A DNA stretch of 64,000 bases, taken from the NCBI RefSeq assembly GCF_023503965.1, contig NZ_CP097298.1:186001-250000 (forward strand). The letters run 5' to 3'. Made by a program: the position numbers and the translations under genes. This stretch comes from Brevundimonas albigilva (GTDB taxonomy: Bacteria > Pseudomonadota > Alphaproteobacteria > Caulobacterales > Caulobacteraceae). The notes under the pieces were generated by a model, which saw only the letters and a program-made list of their open reading frames with translations, searched no databases and was not told where the DNA came from. The first letter of the stretch is position 1. Every line of letters begins with the position of its first letter. Of the stretch, positions 18,090 through 28,086 are shown in pieces.

Positions 18090-19501
18090 GGCGCGATCCT
18101 TTCGCCCTGGTCGATATAGTCGGGCATGTCCTCGATCCGGCCGCTGACATGAAGAAGGCGGGCGAGCGCGACCACGAAGTCATGGGCGGCCTGGGCGCGC
18201 TGGATCCGCGCGCGTCCGACGCCGAGTTGGGCGTCGATGACGTCGAGCGAGGTGGTTTGCTGCACCTGGTAGCCGACCATCTGGACGCGCAGGTTCTCCT
18301 CGGCGGCGACGATGGCGCTGTCGGTTCTCTGGAACCGCCGCCGGGCCGCTTCCGCGTCGTTCCAGGATCGGGTCACGCCGATCTCGATCTGGCTTTGCGC
18401 CTCGCGCAGCCCCGCCTGGGCCTGGGCGACCTTCTCGCGCGCGGCGCGGACATTCTGCGAGCGATCGACGCCGGAGAAGAGGGTGTAACGGAGACCGACC
18501 CCCACGGACCAGTCCGGATCGGTCAACAAGGTGTCCTGACGATCAAAGTTGTACTGGGCGAAGCCATAGACCGTCGGCAGAAGCTCGGCGCGCTGGGCGG
18601 TGACCCCGGCTTCCGCCTGGTCTTCCAGGGCCTGGAGCCGCTCCAGCTGCGGGTGGGCGCGATAGGCGGCTTGCAGATAGGTCTCCAGCGGCTCGAGCGG
18701 CCGGAGAAGCACGAAGAGAGACGTAGCCGGATCGATCCCCGACGGCGCCCTCAAGGTCCCAGAGAGCGCCGTGTCCGCGCTGGCCAGATTGGCTTCGGCC
18801 GTCTCCAGCTCGCGCGCCGCGTCGTCACGCGCCACCTCCACCTGCAGGCGCTGGGCGCGACTGATGAACCCGCCGCGCTCCAGAATCGTCGCATCGGCCA
18901 GGTGGCGTTCGAGGCCCGCCAGGACGTCGCGGCGGACGTCCCGAACCCGGGTGAGCAACTGTTGCCCGAAATAGAGTTCGGTCATCTGCAACAGGGCGTT
19001 ATCGACGACGATCTGGCGCTCAGCCCGGGACTGGCCGAGTTGAGCCTCAGCGGCCGCCTGGGCGGCCGGAATCCGGCCGCCGGAATAAAGCGGGACGGTG
19101 GCGGTGATGATCGGCCGCGTGCTGTCGCGTTCCATCTGGAACTGCAACGGATCGCTGATGGCGTAGTCCTGAGCGACATCCGCCAAGGGCCCCAGCGGCA
19201 GATAGAGGGTCTTTTGATACCGCATCATCTGGCCCTCGAACTCCACCGTGGGCAGCCGCAGCGTCCTTACAGCGTTTTCCTGGGCTTCCCGGCTGCGGAC
19301 ATCGGCGTCCGACGCCTCAATGGCGTCCGAGCGTTGCAGGAGCCTGGCCTGCGCGTCGGGATAGGTCAGGGGCAAAGGACCAACGGTCTGGAGGCCGGAG
19401 GTTTCGGCGTCAGAGATCTGGGCCTTGGATGCGGGAGCGTAGGCGGCCGCACAGGTCGACGAGATCAGCAGGATCAGCAGGATGGAAGGTCGCAAGGTCA
19501 T
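18086..19501 (-). CDS. TolC-family outer membrane efflux protein
   Basis: Outer-membrane channel of the tripartite exporter. It has 471 residues from ATG 19501, with AAGGAG 10-11 bases upstream. The signal peptide is about MTLRPSILLILLISSTCAAA. Two repeated outer-membrane efflux domains with long coiled-coil helices follow (for example SQIEIGVTRSWNDAEAARRR). First gene of the leftward operon tolC-hlyD-permease-permease. A TetR gene is divergent. Confidence 0.9.
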   Translation of the reverse strand: MTLRPSILLILLISSTCAAAYAPASKAQISDAETSGLQTVGPLPLTYPDAQARLLQRSDAIEASDADVRSREAQENAVRTLRLPTVEFEGQMMRYQKTLYLPLGPLADVAQDYAISDPLQFQMERDSTRPIITATVPLYSGGRIPAAQAAAEAQLGQSRAERQIVVDNALLQMTELYFGQQLLTRVRDVRRDVLAGLERHLADATILERGGFISRAQRLQVEVARDDAARELETAEANLASADTALSGTLRAPSGIDPATSLFVLLRPLEPLETYLQAAYRAHPQLERLQALEDQAEAGVTAQRAELLPTVYGFAQYNFDRQDTLLTDPDWSVGVGLRYTLFSGVDRSQNVRAAREKVAQAQAGLREAQSQIEIGVTRSWNDAEAARRRFQRTDSAIVAAEENLRVQMVGYQVQQTTSLDVIDAQLGVGRARIQRAQAAHDFVVALARLLHVSGRIEDMPDYIDQGERIAP

Positions 19502-19531
19502 GAGCGAGGTTCTCCTTGGCCGACCGTAGCG

Positions 19532-19564
19532 TTGACATCGATCCATCTCAATACATACCTGTAT
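19532..19564. promoter_or_regulatory. Divergent promoter and TetR operator for the efflux operon
   Basis: ATACA-TACC-TGTAT (19551-19564) is an inverted repeat between the tolC and tetR starts, similar in style to AcrR-type operators. For tetR, TTGACA (19532-19537) and ATACCT (19555-19560) are 17 bases apart, placing the transcription start almost at the ATG (19568). On the minus strand TTGAGA and TACGGT, also 17 bases apart, could serve tolC. The operator overlaps both promoters. Confidence 0.6.
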
Positions 19565-19567
19565 CGA

Positions 19568-20209
19568 ATGATCCAGAAGACTGCTCTCTTGAGCCCAAGG
19601 CCTGTCCGGAGCCGTCCCACGCGTGCCCAGACGCGCGAGCGTATCCTCAACGGCGCCCTGGAAGCCTTCGCCGAACGCGGTTTCCAGGGGGCGACACAGG
19701 AGGACATCTGCGAACGGGTCAGATTGAGCCGGGGGGCGTACAACTCCAATTTCCGGTCCAAGGAGGAGCTGTTTTTCGCCATCTACGATCGGACGATCGA
19801 ACGGCTTGAACGGCATCTCGAAACCTCGATCGCATCGGCCCTGTCCGGACCGGGACCGGCGGTGGAGAACTTCGTCAGGGCGTTCATCGCCGGCTACGCC
19901 TTCGACCGCAGTTGGTATCTGCTGCAGGCGGAGTTCGGCCTGCACGCCCTGCGCAACCCCGCAGTGGCGAGCCACTACGCCGCACGGCAGGCTCGCATCC
20001 TCTCGGTTATCGAAGAGGCCGTCTGCCGCGTCTGGAGCGGAATCGAGCCCGGCCGCCCCCACGCGTCTTCTCGCGTCGCTCGTCTCATTCTGGCGGTCCA
20101 CGAAGGCGCCATGTTCCAGCGCCTGCTGGAACCATCCGCAATCAAGGACGGGGAATTGCTCGCCCTCTTCGCCGAGTTTCTGGTCTCAAGGTCCGTCATC
20201 GACGCGTGA
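19568..20209 (+). CDS. TetR/AcrR-family repressor of the efflux operon
   Basis: 213 residues from ATG 19568. The HTH is RERILNGALEAFAERGFQGA plus DICERVRLSRGAYNSNFRSK. It is divergent from tolC-hlyD-permeases with a palindrome in the shared control region, the usual plan for a drug-efflux repressor. No ribosome binding site is seen and the promoter predicts a leaderless mRNA. The ligand is unknown. Confidence 0.87.
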   Translation: MIQKTALLSPRPVRSRPTRAQTRERILNGALEAFAERGFQGATQEDICERVRLSRGAYNSNFRSKEELFFAIYDRTIERLERHLETSIASALSGPGPAVENFVRAFIAGYAFDRSWYLLQAEFGLHALRNPAVASHYAARQARILSVIEEAVCRVWSGIEPGRPHASSRVARLILAVHEGAMFQRLLEPSAIKDGELLALFAEFLVSRSVIDA

Positions 20210-20352
20210 TGAGCGTGGCGCCGCCCGCTCGCCTCCGCCTTCGGCAACGACCGCGATGCAGGCGGCGCAACGCGAGGACAAAACGCCGCCAGCCATGGGC
20301 GGACGGCCTATCAAGAGGATAAACGTCCGGTCGGATGATCAGATGAAAGCAA

Positions 20353-20373
20353 GGCCCCTCTTAAGAGGGGGCC
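20353..20373 (-). terminator. Hairpin downstream of the amidohydrolase gene
   Basis: GG-CCCCTCTTAAGAGGGG-GCC is a perfect 16-base palindrome with extra GC pairing, 11 bases beyond the amidohydrolase stop. The following T content is weak (TTGCTTT), so terminator strength is uncertain. Confidence 0.45.
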
Positions 20374-20383
20374 CGGCTCGCCG

Positions 20384-22192
20384 TCACTTGTCCCCGTAGT
20401 AGCTGCCGAAATGGTTGGATGGCGACCACGCCGGGAGCGCTGCCGGCAAGGCCGGCGTCAGATCACCGTAGTCTTCCACGCCGAAAACGACCCTGCCGTC
20501 CATGACCGTCAGGACCGATGAAATGGCCTCGATTTCATCCTCCGAGACGGAGAAGTAGTCCCTGTCCAGGATGGCGAAGTCCGCCAGATTCCCGGGCGCG
20601 ATGGCGCCCAGCTCGGCCTCGGCATTCATGAACCAGGCGCCGCCCCGGGTGAACAGCCTCAACGCCTCGGCCCGCGTGAGCCGGTTGTCATCGGCGAGCG
20701 CCTGTGAGCCGGACACGGACTTGCCGGTCACCATCCAACTGATGCCGACCCAAGGGTTGAAGGTGGCGGCCCGGAAGGCGTCCGTCGTCATCGCCAGGGG
20801 GATGCCGCTGTCGACCAGCATACGCAGACGCGGGGTCTGCAAGGCCGCTTCCCGCCCGTGCGTCTTGATGAAGCCATCGGCATGCAGCGCCATCTTGGCG
20901 TCCAGGGCGATACCGCCGCCCAGTCGCCTGACGCGCTCGATGTTTTCCGGGCTGATGGTTTCGGCGTGCTCCAGGCTCCAGCGCAAGCCGTCGATCGGCA
21001 CAGTCTCATTCACCCGCTCCAAGGCGTCGAGGAAGGGCGTAATGTTCTCGTTGTAGGAGATGTGCATCCGGAAGGGGATGCGTCGCGCGATCAGCCGAGA
21101 GACGTCCTCCTCGACGAAGCGCTGCATCGTGTCAGGATCGATGATCACCGCCGGCCGATCGAAATTCTCGTGATCGTGCACCGCTCCGTTCAGCACCTCG
21201 CCCGCCCCGCGATACTCATGACCGTGCTGGAGCGTGGGATGCAGGTTCTGTCCCGGACTGATCGGAGCGGTCCTCGTGATGGCCTCGATCTCCAGATCGA
21301 CCATATTGACCGGACCGCCGTCGCCGAGTTGGAGGTCCACGAACGGCATGCGCACATTCAGGCGATTGTCGCGGGCCAGCACATCGACCCGGGCTTGCGC
21401 TTCCGGGTACGGCCACCGGCCGCCGTTGTCGATGATCGAGGTCACCCCCAGACGGTTCAGGCCGCGAACGCTGTAGGTGATCGAGCTGACCTGCTCCTCG
21501 ACACTGGGTTGGGGCACCATCGTTTCCAGCGCGAGAAACAGCCATGTGTAGCCATGGATGACGCCGGTGGGATTTCCCCGGCTGTCACGCTCGATCTCGA
21601 TATCCGGGAGTTGCGCGAACTGTTCGGAGCCGACGTTGAGCGCCGCCATGGCCTGGTCGTTCAAAAGGGCCCGGTTGTAGGCGTACTGAACAATCGCGGG
21701 ACGATCCGGAACCGCCGCGCGCAGCTCATCGATCGTCGGGAAGCGGTTCTCTTCGAACTGATAGGGCGACCATCCGCCGATGACCTTGACCCACTGGCCC
21801 TCCGGCGTGCGTCGCGCCTGCTCGCTGAGCATGTCGAGGGCCTGCCGCAACGTCGGCACGCCGTCCCAACGGACATTGTAGTTGTAGGCCAGGTCATTGA
21901 GGACGTGGGTGTGAGCGTCGACGATGCCGGGAATGAGCCTGCGGCTGCGCGCATCGATCACCGTCGTTTGCGCAGTCGACAGGCCGCGGATTTCGGCGTC
22001 GGAGCCGACCGAATAGATCCGCCCGCCTCGGACGGCGAGCGCCGACGCTTCCGGCTGAGACCGATTGCCGGTGAAGATCTTCGCATTGACCACGATCAGG
22101 TCCGCGCCCGCGCCGGCGACCGGCGCGGTCTGCGCGTGCGCAGTGGTGAACGAGACCGCCGCAACGACGGCGATGAGAAGTGTCCTGATCAT
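20384..22192 (-). CDS. Secreted YtcJ-like amidohydrolase
   Basis: A 602-residue metal-dependent hydrolase of the amidohydrolase superfamily. Signal peptide about MIRTLLIAVVAAVSFTTAHAQ. The metal-binding HTH is in GIVDAHTHVLND, with later ligand regions RMHISYNE and LEHAETI, and the C-terminal TRGGAWFMNAEAELG/IAPGNLADFAILD block closes the composite domain. Substrates in this family are amides or cyclic amides; this one cannot be named. It appears monocistronic. It is exported, unlike most cytoplasmic relatives. Confidence 0.85.
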   Translation of the reverse strand: MIRTLLIAVVAAVSFTTAHAQTAPVAGAGADLIVVNAKIFTGNRSQPEASALAVRGGRIYSVGSDAEIRGLSTAQTTVIDARSRRLIPGIVDAHTHVLNDLAYNYNVRWDGVPTLRQALDMLSEQARRTPEGQWVKVIGGWSPYQFEENRFPTIDELRAAVPDRPAIVQYAYNRALLNDQAMAALNVGSEQFAQLPDIEIERDSRGNPTGVIHGYTWLFLALETMVPQPSVEEQVSSITYSVRGLNRLGVTSIIDNGGRWPYPEAQARVDVLARDNRLNVRMPFVDLQLGDGGPVNMVDLEIEAITRTAPISPGQNLHPTLQHGHEYRGAGEVLNGAVHDHENFDRPAVIIDPDTMQRFVEEDVSRLIARRIPFRMHISYNENITPFLDALERVNETVPIDGLRWSLEHAETISPENIERVRRLGGGIALDAKMALHADGFIKTHGREAALQTPRLRMLVDSGIPLAMTTDAFRAATFNPWVGISWMVTGKSVSGSQALADDNRLTRAEALRLFTRGGAWFMNAEAELGAIAPGNLADFAILDRDYFSVSEDEIEAISSVLTVMDGRVVFGVEDYGDLTPALPAALPAWSPSNHFGSYYGDK

Positions 22193-22743
22193 TCTGTCCT
22201 CGTTTCACTCGCAAGGGGCGCCGGTCCGGCGCGAGCCGGAGCGCCGAAGTTCGGTGCGAGGCCTTGAGCAGCCCCAATGCACAGGTTCTCGCAGCCTCCT
22301 CCCTCCGGGATAGACCGCGACACCGGCACACTGTGTCGCCGTGCGAGGAACGCGTACGGTGGCGGCGAAACGATCTAGAGCCGCCTCGCCTTCCCCTCTG
22401 TGGACGTACCGGGCAAGCTGGCCTGCCGGCGCACGCCGTTCCAGCGCTTCGCCCCCGGGATCCAACCGTCAGCTTGGCAGGACAGAGGCTGTAGCGACCG
22501 GATTTGCCCCTGGCGGCTGTTCGCGTCGGCTCGGGCGGCGTCTGCCCGGATGGAGGGGCCAATCGGTCCGGCCTCCGGCTACGGACGGCGTTTGCGACGG
22601 CGCCCTCAGACGGCTTGCCTCACTCTCTTGCCTTTCCAACCTTCCCCGAATGGAGACGCGGTGGCGCACGAAAAGGCGCTAGCGTCGGGCGAAGGCGAGG
22701 CTCAACTCGGTGCGCGGGCGGAAACAACGCACGGCGAGGCCAT
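22193..22743. other. About 550 bases without a supported gene
   Basis: Only weak shadow frames are present. A short inverted repeat GCGACAC...GTGTCGC lies near 22317-22339. The stretch may hold promoters for the divergent amidohydrolase and membrane-protein genes, but no convincing -35/-10 was assigned. Confidence 0.4.
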
Positions 22744-23613
22744 ATGCTTTTCTCAGTTTCCGACTTCCGCCGAACGGGCGTGCTTGCGGCGGCCTGTCTC
22801 GTCGCCGGCTTCATCGCGCTGAGCATCCATGTCGGCCTGCTCGCCGCAGGCGTCCCCTTCCCCATTCCGACCCCGCCATTGTGGGCGACATGGCTGCACA
22901 CCGCCTTGGTCGCGGGCGGCCTGATCATGGCGCTTGCAACCGCGGGACCGCGGGGACTTGGTGGATCTTTGGCGGGCCGGACGCTGCTCGCCTTCGCCAT
23001 ACTGGTGCTGCTGCAGGAGACCTTCAGGGTCGCGGTCATGAACGGCGTGGTCACCGGCGGCTGGGCCTATGGCGCGATCGGCCTCATCAAGCCCCTGCTC
23101 CGGTCCCTGATCCTCGCACTGCTCTGCGCGGTGGCGGTGCGTTGGGCGCGTGGACCGATCTCGGCGATGGCCGCGGCGCTCGCGGCGGCGGCCGTGGCGA
23201 CCGGCGCCCAACGCCTGATCCATCCGTTTCTGAACCCCTGGCTCGACACCTTCGATCATCTGTCGCGCGCCCCCCTGTTCGTCTTCCCCTATCCCTTCCA
23301 TGTCACCGTCGCCGCCTACGTCAGCTTCATCGAGGCCGTCGTCGGCGCCGTCATCCTGACCGCGCTGATCTGGGATCGTCTGCCGGCCCGGCTATGGGCG
23401 CGACTGGCCTCGCTGGCGCTCCTGACGGCCCTCATCAAAGGCGTCGTGGGCGGGACCGTCCTCTATGGCGTCTTCACCGGCGACAACCCCTGGATCGGCC
23501 TGTTCAGCTGGAGCCAATTCCTGCTGGAGTTCCTGGCCCTCGGCGCCCTGATCGGGGCGGTTTGGGGCAGGCTTGGGCCTGACGGTTCACCAGCCGGCCT
23601 TCCACCACCCTGA
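22744..23613 (+). CDS. Multi-pass membrane protein of unknown function
   Basis: 289 residues from ATG 22744, almost entirely hydrophobic, with about eight predicted membrane segments (for example VLAAACLVAGFIALSIHVGL and LLAFAILVLLQETFRVAVM). No family motif recognised. A longer upstream frame exists but its N-terminus is soluble and low in conservation-like character, so the ATG at the first hydrophobic stretch was chosen. Single gene; the cupin gene converges on it. Confidence 0.65.
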   Translation: MLFSVSDFRRTGVLAAACLVAGFIALSIHVGLLAAGVPFPIPTPPLWATWLHTALVAGGLIMALATAGPRGLGGSLAGRTLLAFAILVLLQETFRVAVMNGVVTGGWAYGAIGLIKPLLRSLILALLCAVAVRWARGPISAMAAALAAAAVATGAQRLIHPFLNPWLDTFDHLSRAPLFVFPYPFHVTVAAYVSFIEAVVGAVILTALIWDRLPARLWARLASLALLTALIKGVVGGTVLYGVFTGDNPWIGLFSWSQFLLEFLALGALIGAVWGRLGPDGSPAGLPPP

Positions 23614-23656
23614 AGACGGACCGATGAGCGGGGAAGAGGCCCTGATACGGTCCCGT

Positions 23657-24007
23657 TCAACTGCGGGCCGTGCGCCAGTTGGGATAGGTCACATAGGCCG
23701 TCCTGGCGCCGTCGGCCCCGGCGGTGATGGTCACCTCCACCCCCTTGGGCATGTGCACGATTGCGCCGGGCGCGGCCGAAACGGTTTTCCCCTCTGACGT
23801 TACTTCAAGTCCGCCCTCCAGCACGATCATGACGTCATCAACCCGCATGGTTTCGGTCAGTCTCGATCCCGCCCCCCAACGCCCGTAGCCGATGCTGATC
23901 GGCGCGCCGTCGGCGTCATTAACGACATCGCCGGTTTCAATCTCGTCTTTCTGGCCGGGCGAGCGCTCCATTGCGGCGTCGGCGAATATGAATCCCTGCA
24001 TCTTCAT
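23657..24007 (-). CDS. EutQ-like cupin domain protein
   Basis: 116 residues forming a single cupin barrel: VDDVMIVLEGGLEVTSEG and AAPGAIVHMPKGVEVTI match the turns seen in ethanolamine-utilisation EutQ cupins. The usual metal histidines are mostly absent in the first motif, so it may be a binding rather than catalytic cupin. Start ATG 24007. No eut genes are nearby. Confidence 0.7.
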   Translation of the reverse strand: MKMQGFIFADAAMERSPGQKDEIETGDVVNDADGAPISIGYGRWGAGSRLTETMRVDDVMIVLEGGLEVTSEGKTVSAAPGAIVHMPKGVEVTITAGADGARTAYVTYPNWRTARS

Positions 24008-24198
24008 GGTGCGGCTTCCGTCTGTTCGTCTGCAACGCAAATTCCCGACGGCCGGGACCGTTCCTCGAGATGATCCCCGATCCCGCCAGGGTCGCCCTGC
24101 GCCTTGTTGGTGAGGAAGACGCGACGAGCGCGGCGGCTGGACGCGACGGATGCCGATGCGCCCGGAATCCGAGCCGCTTCCGACCAGGGCGGCGCTTA

Positions 24199-25709
24199 TT
24201 AGTATTTGAAGGTCGCCATGGCGCTGGCGAGAAAGATGGTCTGCGATGATCCGGTCTCGCGGATGAAGGGACCGGCCCCGAGGGCGCCGGCCGAAACCGC
24301 CAGCGCCAACTCCTGTGTCGCGCGCCATGTCGCTGACAGCTCGATCTGGGTGCCGATATAGCGAGCGTTGCTGCCGCGGCCGCTGCGGACCAGCGCTCCT
24401 GGAATGGAATAGACTCCGTCGCGAGTGCTCTCGCGCCAGTAGGCCGCCCCCATCAAGGTGACGTCCAGGTCGTCACGGGGACGAAGGGTGACCGAAGGCT
24501 GGAGGTGAATGAGGTTGCGAGGACCGATCGGCGACTGGGCGACGAAGTACCGCCCACGGGGGAACAGGGCGTTGAAGGTGTTCAGCTCGGGGTCGTCGGG
24601 GTCGTCGTCGCCGGAGATGTAGTCGATCATCATAACGACTTCGGGACTGAGCGGAGCTGTCGCAAATCGGCGACGGATTTCGCCGCCCACGCCCCAGGCC
24701 GCTGTGCGGCATCGTTGAACTCGCCGCGCTGGATGACGCCCTCGACGTTCCATCGCCATCCGCCTTCGACCCCGAACCAGCGCATGCCGAAGGAGTGAAC
24801 GGTCTGGCGACCCGAGCCCTGGTCATAGACCGCGTTACGATCCCGGAATCCCAACCAATAGAGATCAACGCCGGTCCGGCGGTCTTGGGCAAGCCACTGG
24901 GTTCCATAGAGCCCCCACAACGCCTTCTGGTCCGAGGACCGGTCATCGAAGTCGCCAACACGGTTTTCGACGGGCCGCAGACCCAGGGCGGTGATCCGAC
25001 GCGTTCCCCGGGTCAGGGAGACATCGGCGCCATCGAACGCCAACGGCACATTCACGCCGTAGCGCGTATCCACCAGACGCCCGCCGCCCAAGGATCGCAG
25101 CCGCCGCCCAGCGGCTAGATCCAATGTGGTCCCCGACGCAATCTCCATCTCCAGGCCGACGAAGCCCTGCAGGAAATCGACGCCCGTCGTATCCACAGGC
25201 GTCTCGACGCGATCGGCTCCGGAAATGTCTGAGATGATCGGCTGGGCGAACACGCGCAGCTGACCCATATGCAGGTCCGCGTAGGGCATCACACGGTTCC
25301 AGAGATAGTCGTTGCGTGGCTGCTGCCCCCATTGCCCGTGCTGGTAGGATTCATATCGGGTCCGCGCCTCAAGGCCGGTGGTCAGATACAGGTCTCCGGC
25401 GTCGTTGAGCGGAAGGTATTTGAACGGTTCGGTCCAGCGCCCCGTGCGCCTCCGCGGGTCCGCAAGAACCGACCAATCCTCACTGTATCGCTCGATGGTG
25501 ATGCCGGGGCCGCCCACGCTCGCCGGCGCCTGAGCCCAGGCAGCCGGCGCCGAAACGGCGATGGCCGCGATCCCCGTCAGACATCCTCTCCAGCAGAGCC
25601 GACGCGCGAAGGGCTTCTCGGCCCCGCGACGGAGCGACCCGCTGCGCCGCCCGGCCATGGCGAGGAAGGAAGAGGGATTGGTCGGGTCGAAGGGGTGGCG
25701 GGACGCCAT
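24199..25709 (-). pseudogene. Alginate-export-type outer membrane porin, frameshifted
   Basis: Outer-membrane beta-barrel of the Alginate_exp family. N-terminal signal region ends ...AVSAPAAWAQ; the mature part contains many alternating strands (LYLTTGLEARTRYESYQ, LWGLYGTQWLAQDRRTGVDL). The last third is in another frame and ends with the barrel C-terminus FLASAMATFKY. Restoring one C in the CCC at 24686-24688 (+ strand) joins GAWGGEIRRRF. Divergent from a LysR gene that probably controls it. Transported substrate unknown. Confidence 0.78.
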
Positions 25710-25835
25710 GCCGAATCTCTCTTGTTGGAGGTGGAGCAGACGCCGACAGCGCCGACCCTTGCGACATTGGCAGTTCCGATTTCGATGCGGTATGGCCCCA
25801 TGGGGCTACGCAGTGTCGCCCAAGGAGGAACAATC

Positions 25836-26697
25836 ATGCACATCGACGAACTGCGCACCTTCGTGGAGGTGGCGGACACCCTCGGCGTTTCGCCCGCTGC
25901 GCGGCGGCTGGGCGTCGCCAAGTCCGTCGTCAGCCGCCGCCTTTTCAGGCTGGAAGCGGATCTGGGCGTGCAACTCCTGTCGAGAACCACGCGCGGCGCC
26001 GTCCTCACCGAGGCGGGCGCGGCCTTTCGGGACCATGCGGCCCGGATTTGCGCTGAGGTCGACACGGCGCGGGAGACGATCGCGCCACAGGGGGAGCTTC
26101 AGGGCCGTCTGCGTGTCGCCGCGCCCCTCACCTTCGGCCCGACCCACTATGCGCCTGCCCTCGCTGAAATGGCGCGACGGCACCCCAAGCTCACCTTGCA
26201 GACCTGCTACTCGGATCGTTTCGTCGACCTAGTGGCCGAAGGTTTCGATTGCGCCATTCGGGTCGGCTATCTGCAGGATTCCACCCTGATCGCCCGCAGG
26301 TTCGGGTCCGTGTACGGCAAGCTCGTCGCCAGCCCCGATTACATCCGCCTCCATGGCGCGCCACAGGCGCCGGACGACATCATGGACCACGAGGCTCTGA
26401 TGCAGGGGTCCGAGACCTGGCAGTTCATCGATGGCGACCGAACCGTCTCGATCCGTCCCCGCGGCCGGTTCAAGGCTGACAACGGAACCGCGCTCGTCTC
26501 GGCGGCCCTGGCTGGGCTCGGGCTGGCCTGGTTGCCGGACGATTTCACCGCCCCACGTGGAGGCCGGCAGACTTGTGGAGGTGATGCCGCAGTTTCCGGT
26601 GCCGCCGGGCGGGGCTTACGTCCTCAGGCCGCCCGGCCAGCATCCGTCCCGCAAGATTCGCGTCTTGACCGAGTTGCTCATCGAGATGTGCGTTTAG
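25836..26697 (+). pseudogene. LysR-family transcriptional regulator, frameshifted near the C-terminus
   Basis: ATG 25836 has AAGGAGGA 6-7 bases upstream. The winged HTH (IDELRTFVEVADTLGVSPAA, RRLGVAKSVVSRRLFRLEAD) and most of the effector domain are intact. At the C run 26551-26554 the frame shifts: the expected continuation PHVEAGRLVEVMPQFPVPPG and ending RVLTELLIEMCV lies in the next frame with a stop at 26697. Either two C are missing or one is extra. Divergent from the porin gene, its likely target. Confidence 0.82.
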
Positions 26698-26865
26698 CTC
26701 TGAAGGGTCGCACGGCCGGAGCCAACTCCAGTCGGGCTGTTTGAGCCCCAGATAGCCGACGCCCCGCGTTGCCGGAATGGCGACACCGAGGCGCTCGCCG
26801 CGCGACTACTCATCCCCGATCGGAACAGGGATAGTCGAGCTTCTCGCAGCAGCCCGGAGCCCGAC

Positions 26866-27492
26866 GTGCCCAATATTCTCGCGCTCACCAGCAGCGTTGC
26901 GGGCGACGCCTCGGTCTCGAGCCTCCTGGTCGACTACGCCGTTCGACAGTTGGTGGAGTTTCACAGCGGCGGGGCGGTCACGCGACGCGACCTCGGCCAG
27001 GACCCGATCCCTCATCTGACGCCCGAGACCGTCGCGGGCGTGCGCGCCGTGGCCAATACCGCGCCGGAGCTGACGGCGCGTCGGCTCTCCGACAAGTTGA
27101 TCGGCGAGGTCTTCGCCGCCGATGTCATCGTGATCGGCGCGCCGATGTACAACTTCAGCATACCCACCGGTTTGAGAGCGTGGTTCGACCACGTCATACG
27201 GCCGAGGATCACGTTCGCTTACGGCGAGGCGGGCGTCCAGGGCCTCGTCACGGGCAAGAGGGCGATCGTGATCCAGTCCCGCGGCGGCCTCTATACCGAA
27301 GGCCCCTTGGCGAGCCTGGATTTTCAGGAACCCTATCTTCGCCTCCTGCTCGGCTTCATCGGGATCAGCGATGTCGCGTTCGTCCAGGCTGAGCGGATCA
27401 GCCTTGGACCGGACGCCCGAGAAGCGGCGATCAACCAGGCGAAATCCACAATCGCGGTCGTCGCCGCTCAGCCCTTGTCCGACGACGTCTAG
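26866..27492 (+). CDS. azoR: FMN-dependent NADH-azoreductase
   Basis: A 208-residue flavodoxin-like quinone/azo reductase. The N-terminal phosphate site resembles LTSSVAGDASVSS, and the flavin-contacting segment VIGAPMYNFSIPTGLRAWFD is diagnostic for AzoR. The start is GTG 26866. Likely role: two-electron reduction of quinones and electrophiles. It is followed by a VOC gene and lies near two redox-type regulators. Confidence 0.9.
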   Translation: MPNILALTSSVAGDASVSSLLVDYAVRQLVEFHSGGAVTRRDLGQDPIPHLTPETVAGVRAVANTAPELTARRLSDKLIGEVFAADVIVIGAPMYNFSIPTGLRAWFDHVIRPRITFAYGEAGVQGLVTGKRAIVIQSRGGLYTEGPLASLDFQEPYLRLLLGFIGISDVAFVQAERISLGPDAREAAINQAKSTIAVVAAQPLSDDV

Positions 27493-27608
27493 ACCCCGCC
27501 TCGGCGAGCCCCCGGCTGGCCAGCCCGAGCCCTGCCCTTGGGAGCGAGCGAGCCACCGATGCCCCACCCACGTCCCGCCGTCGCTGCGCGTTGAAAAGGA
27601 GGTCTTCC

Positions 27609-28070
27609 ATGCCTGACTTCGCGCCGCCCGCTGTGAATCACGGCTCCGTTTTCGCCGACATGCGCGCCCACCACGTCGCCATCCGCACGCCCGATCTGCA
27701 GCAAGCTCTCGACTTCTACGTCGGCGTTCTGGATTTCCGCATCGTTGCGACCTGGCCTCACGGCGACAGCCTGCTCGCCTATATCGCCCCGCCCGCTGAC
27801 GACCATTTCTACGTCGAGATTCTGGGAGGCGGCGCGCCAGTACCGGTCGAGACTCGCCCCTACGCAGATTTGAGCGATAGCCTGCAGTATCGCGGCTATC
27901 ATCACCTCTGTTTCGCCGTCGCCAGCGTGGACGCGACCATCGAGCGACTGCGCGCACGCGCGGTGACGATCGTGACAGATCCCTTCGTCGTCCCCGCGAT
28001 CAACCGCAAGCTCGCGTTCTTCTGCGACCCCTTCGGCAATCTCATCGAACTCGCAGAGGTCCTGAGTTGA
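27609..28070 (+). CDS. VOC (glyoxalase/dioxygenase) family protein
   Basis: 153 residues from ATG 27609, with AAAGGAGG upstream. Two beta-alpha-beta-beta-beta modules are visible: HHVAIRTPDLQQALDFYVGV and YHHLCFAVASVDATIERLR, ending KLAFFCDPFGNLIELAEV. Metal ligands are His near the start of module 1, Glu/His in the middle and Glu in NLIELAE. The reaction cannot be named. It is adjacent to azoR and may be co-transcribed. Confidence 0.82.
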   Translation: MPDFAPPAVNHGSVFADMRAHHVAIRTPDLQQALDFYVGVLDFRIVATWPHGDSLLAYIAPPADDHFYVEILGGGAPVPVETRPYADLSDSLQYRGYHHLCFAVASVDATIERLRARAVTIVTDPFVVPAINRKLAFFCDPFGNLIELAEVLS

Positions 28071-28086
28071 TCACAGACCATGTCGC

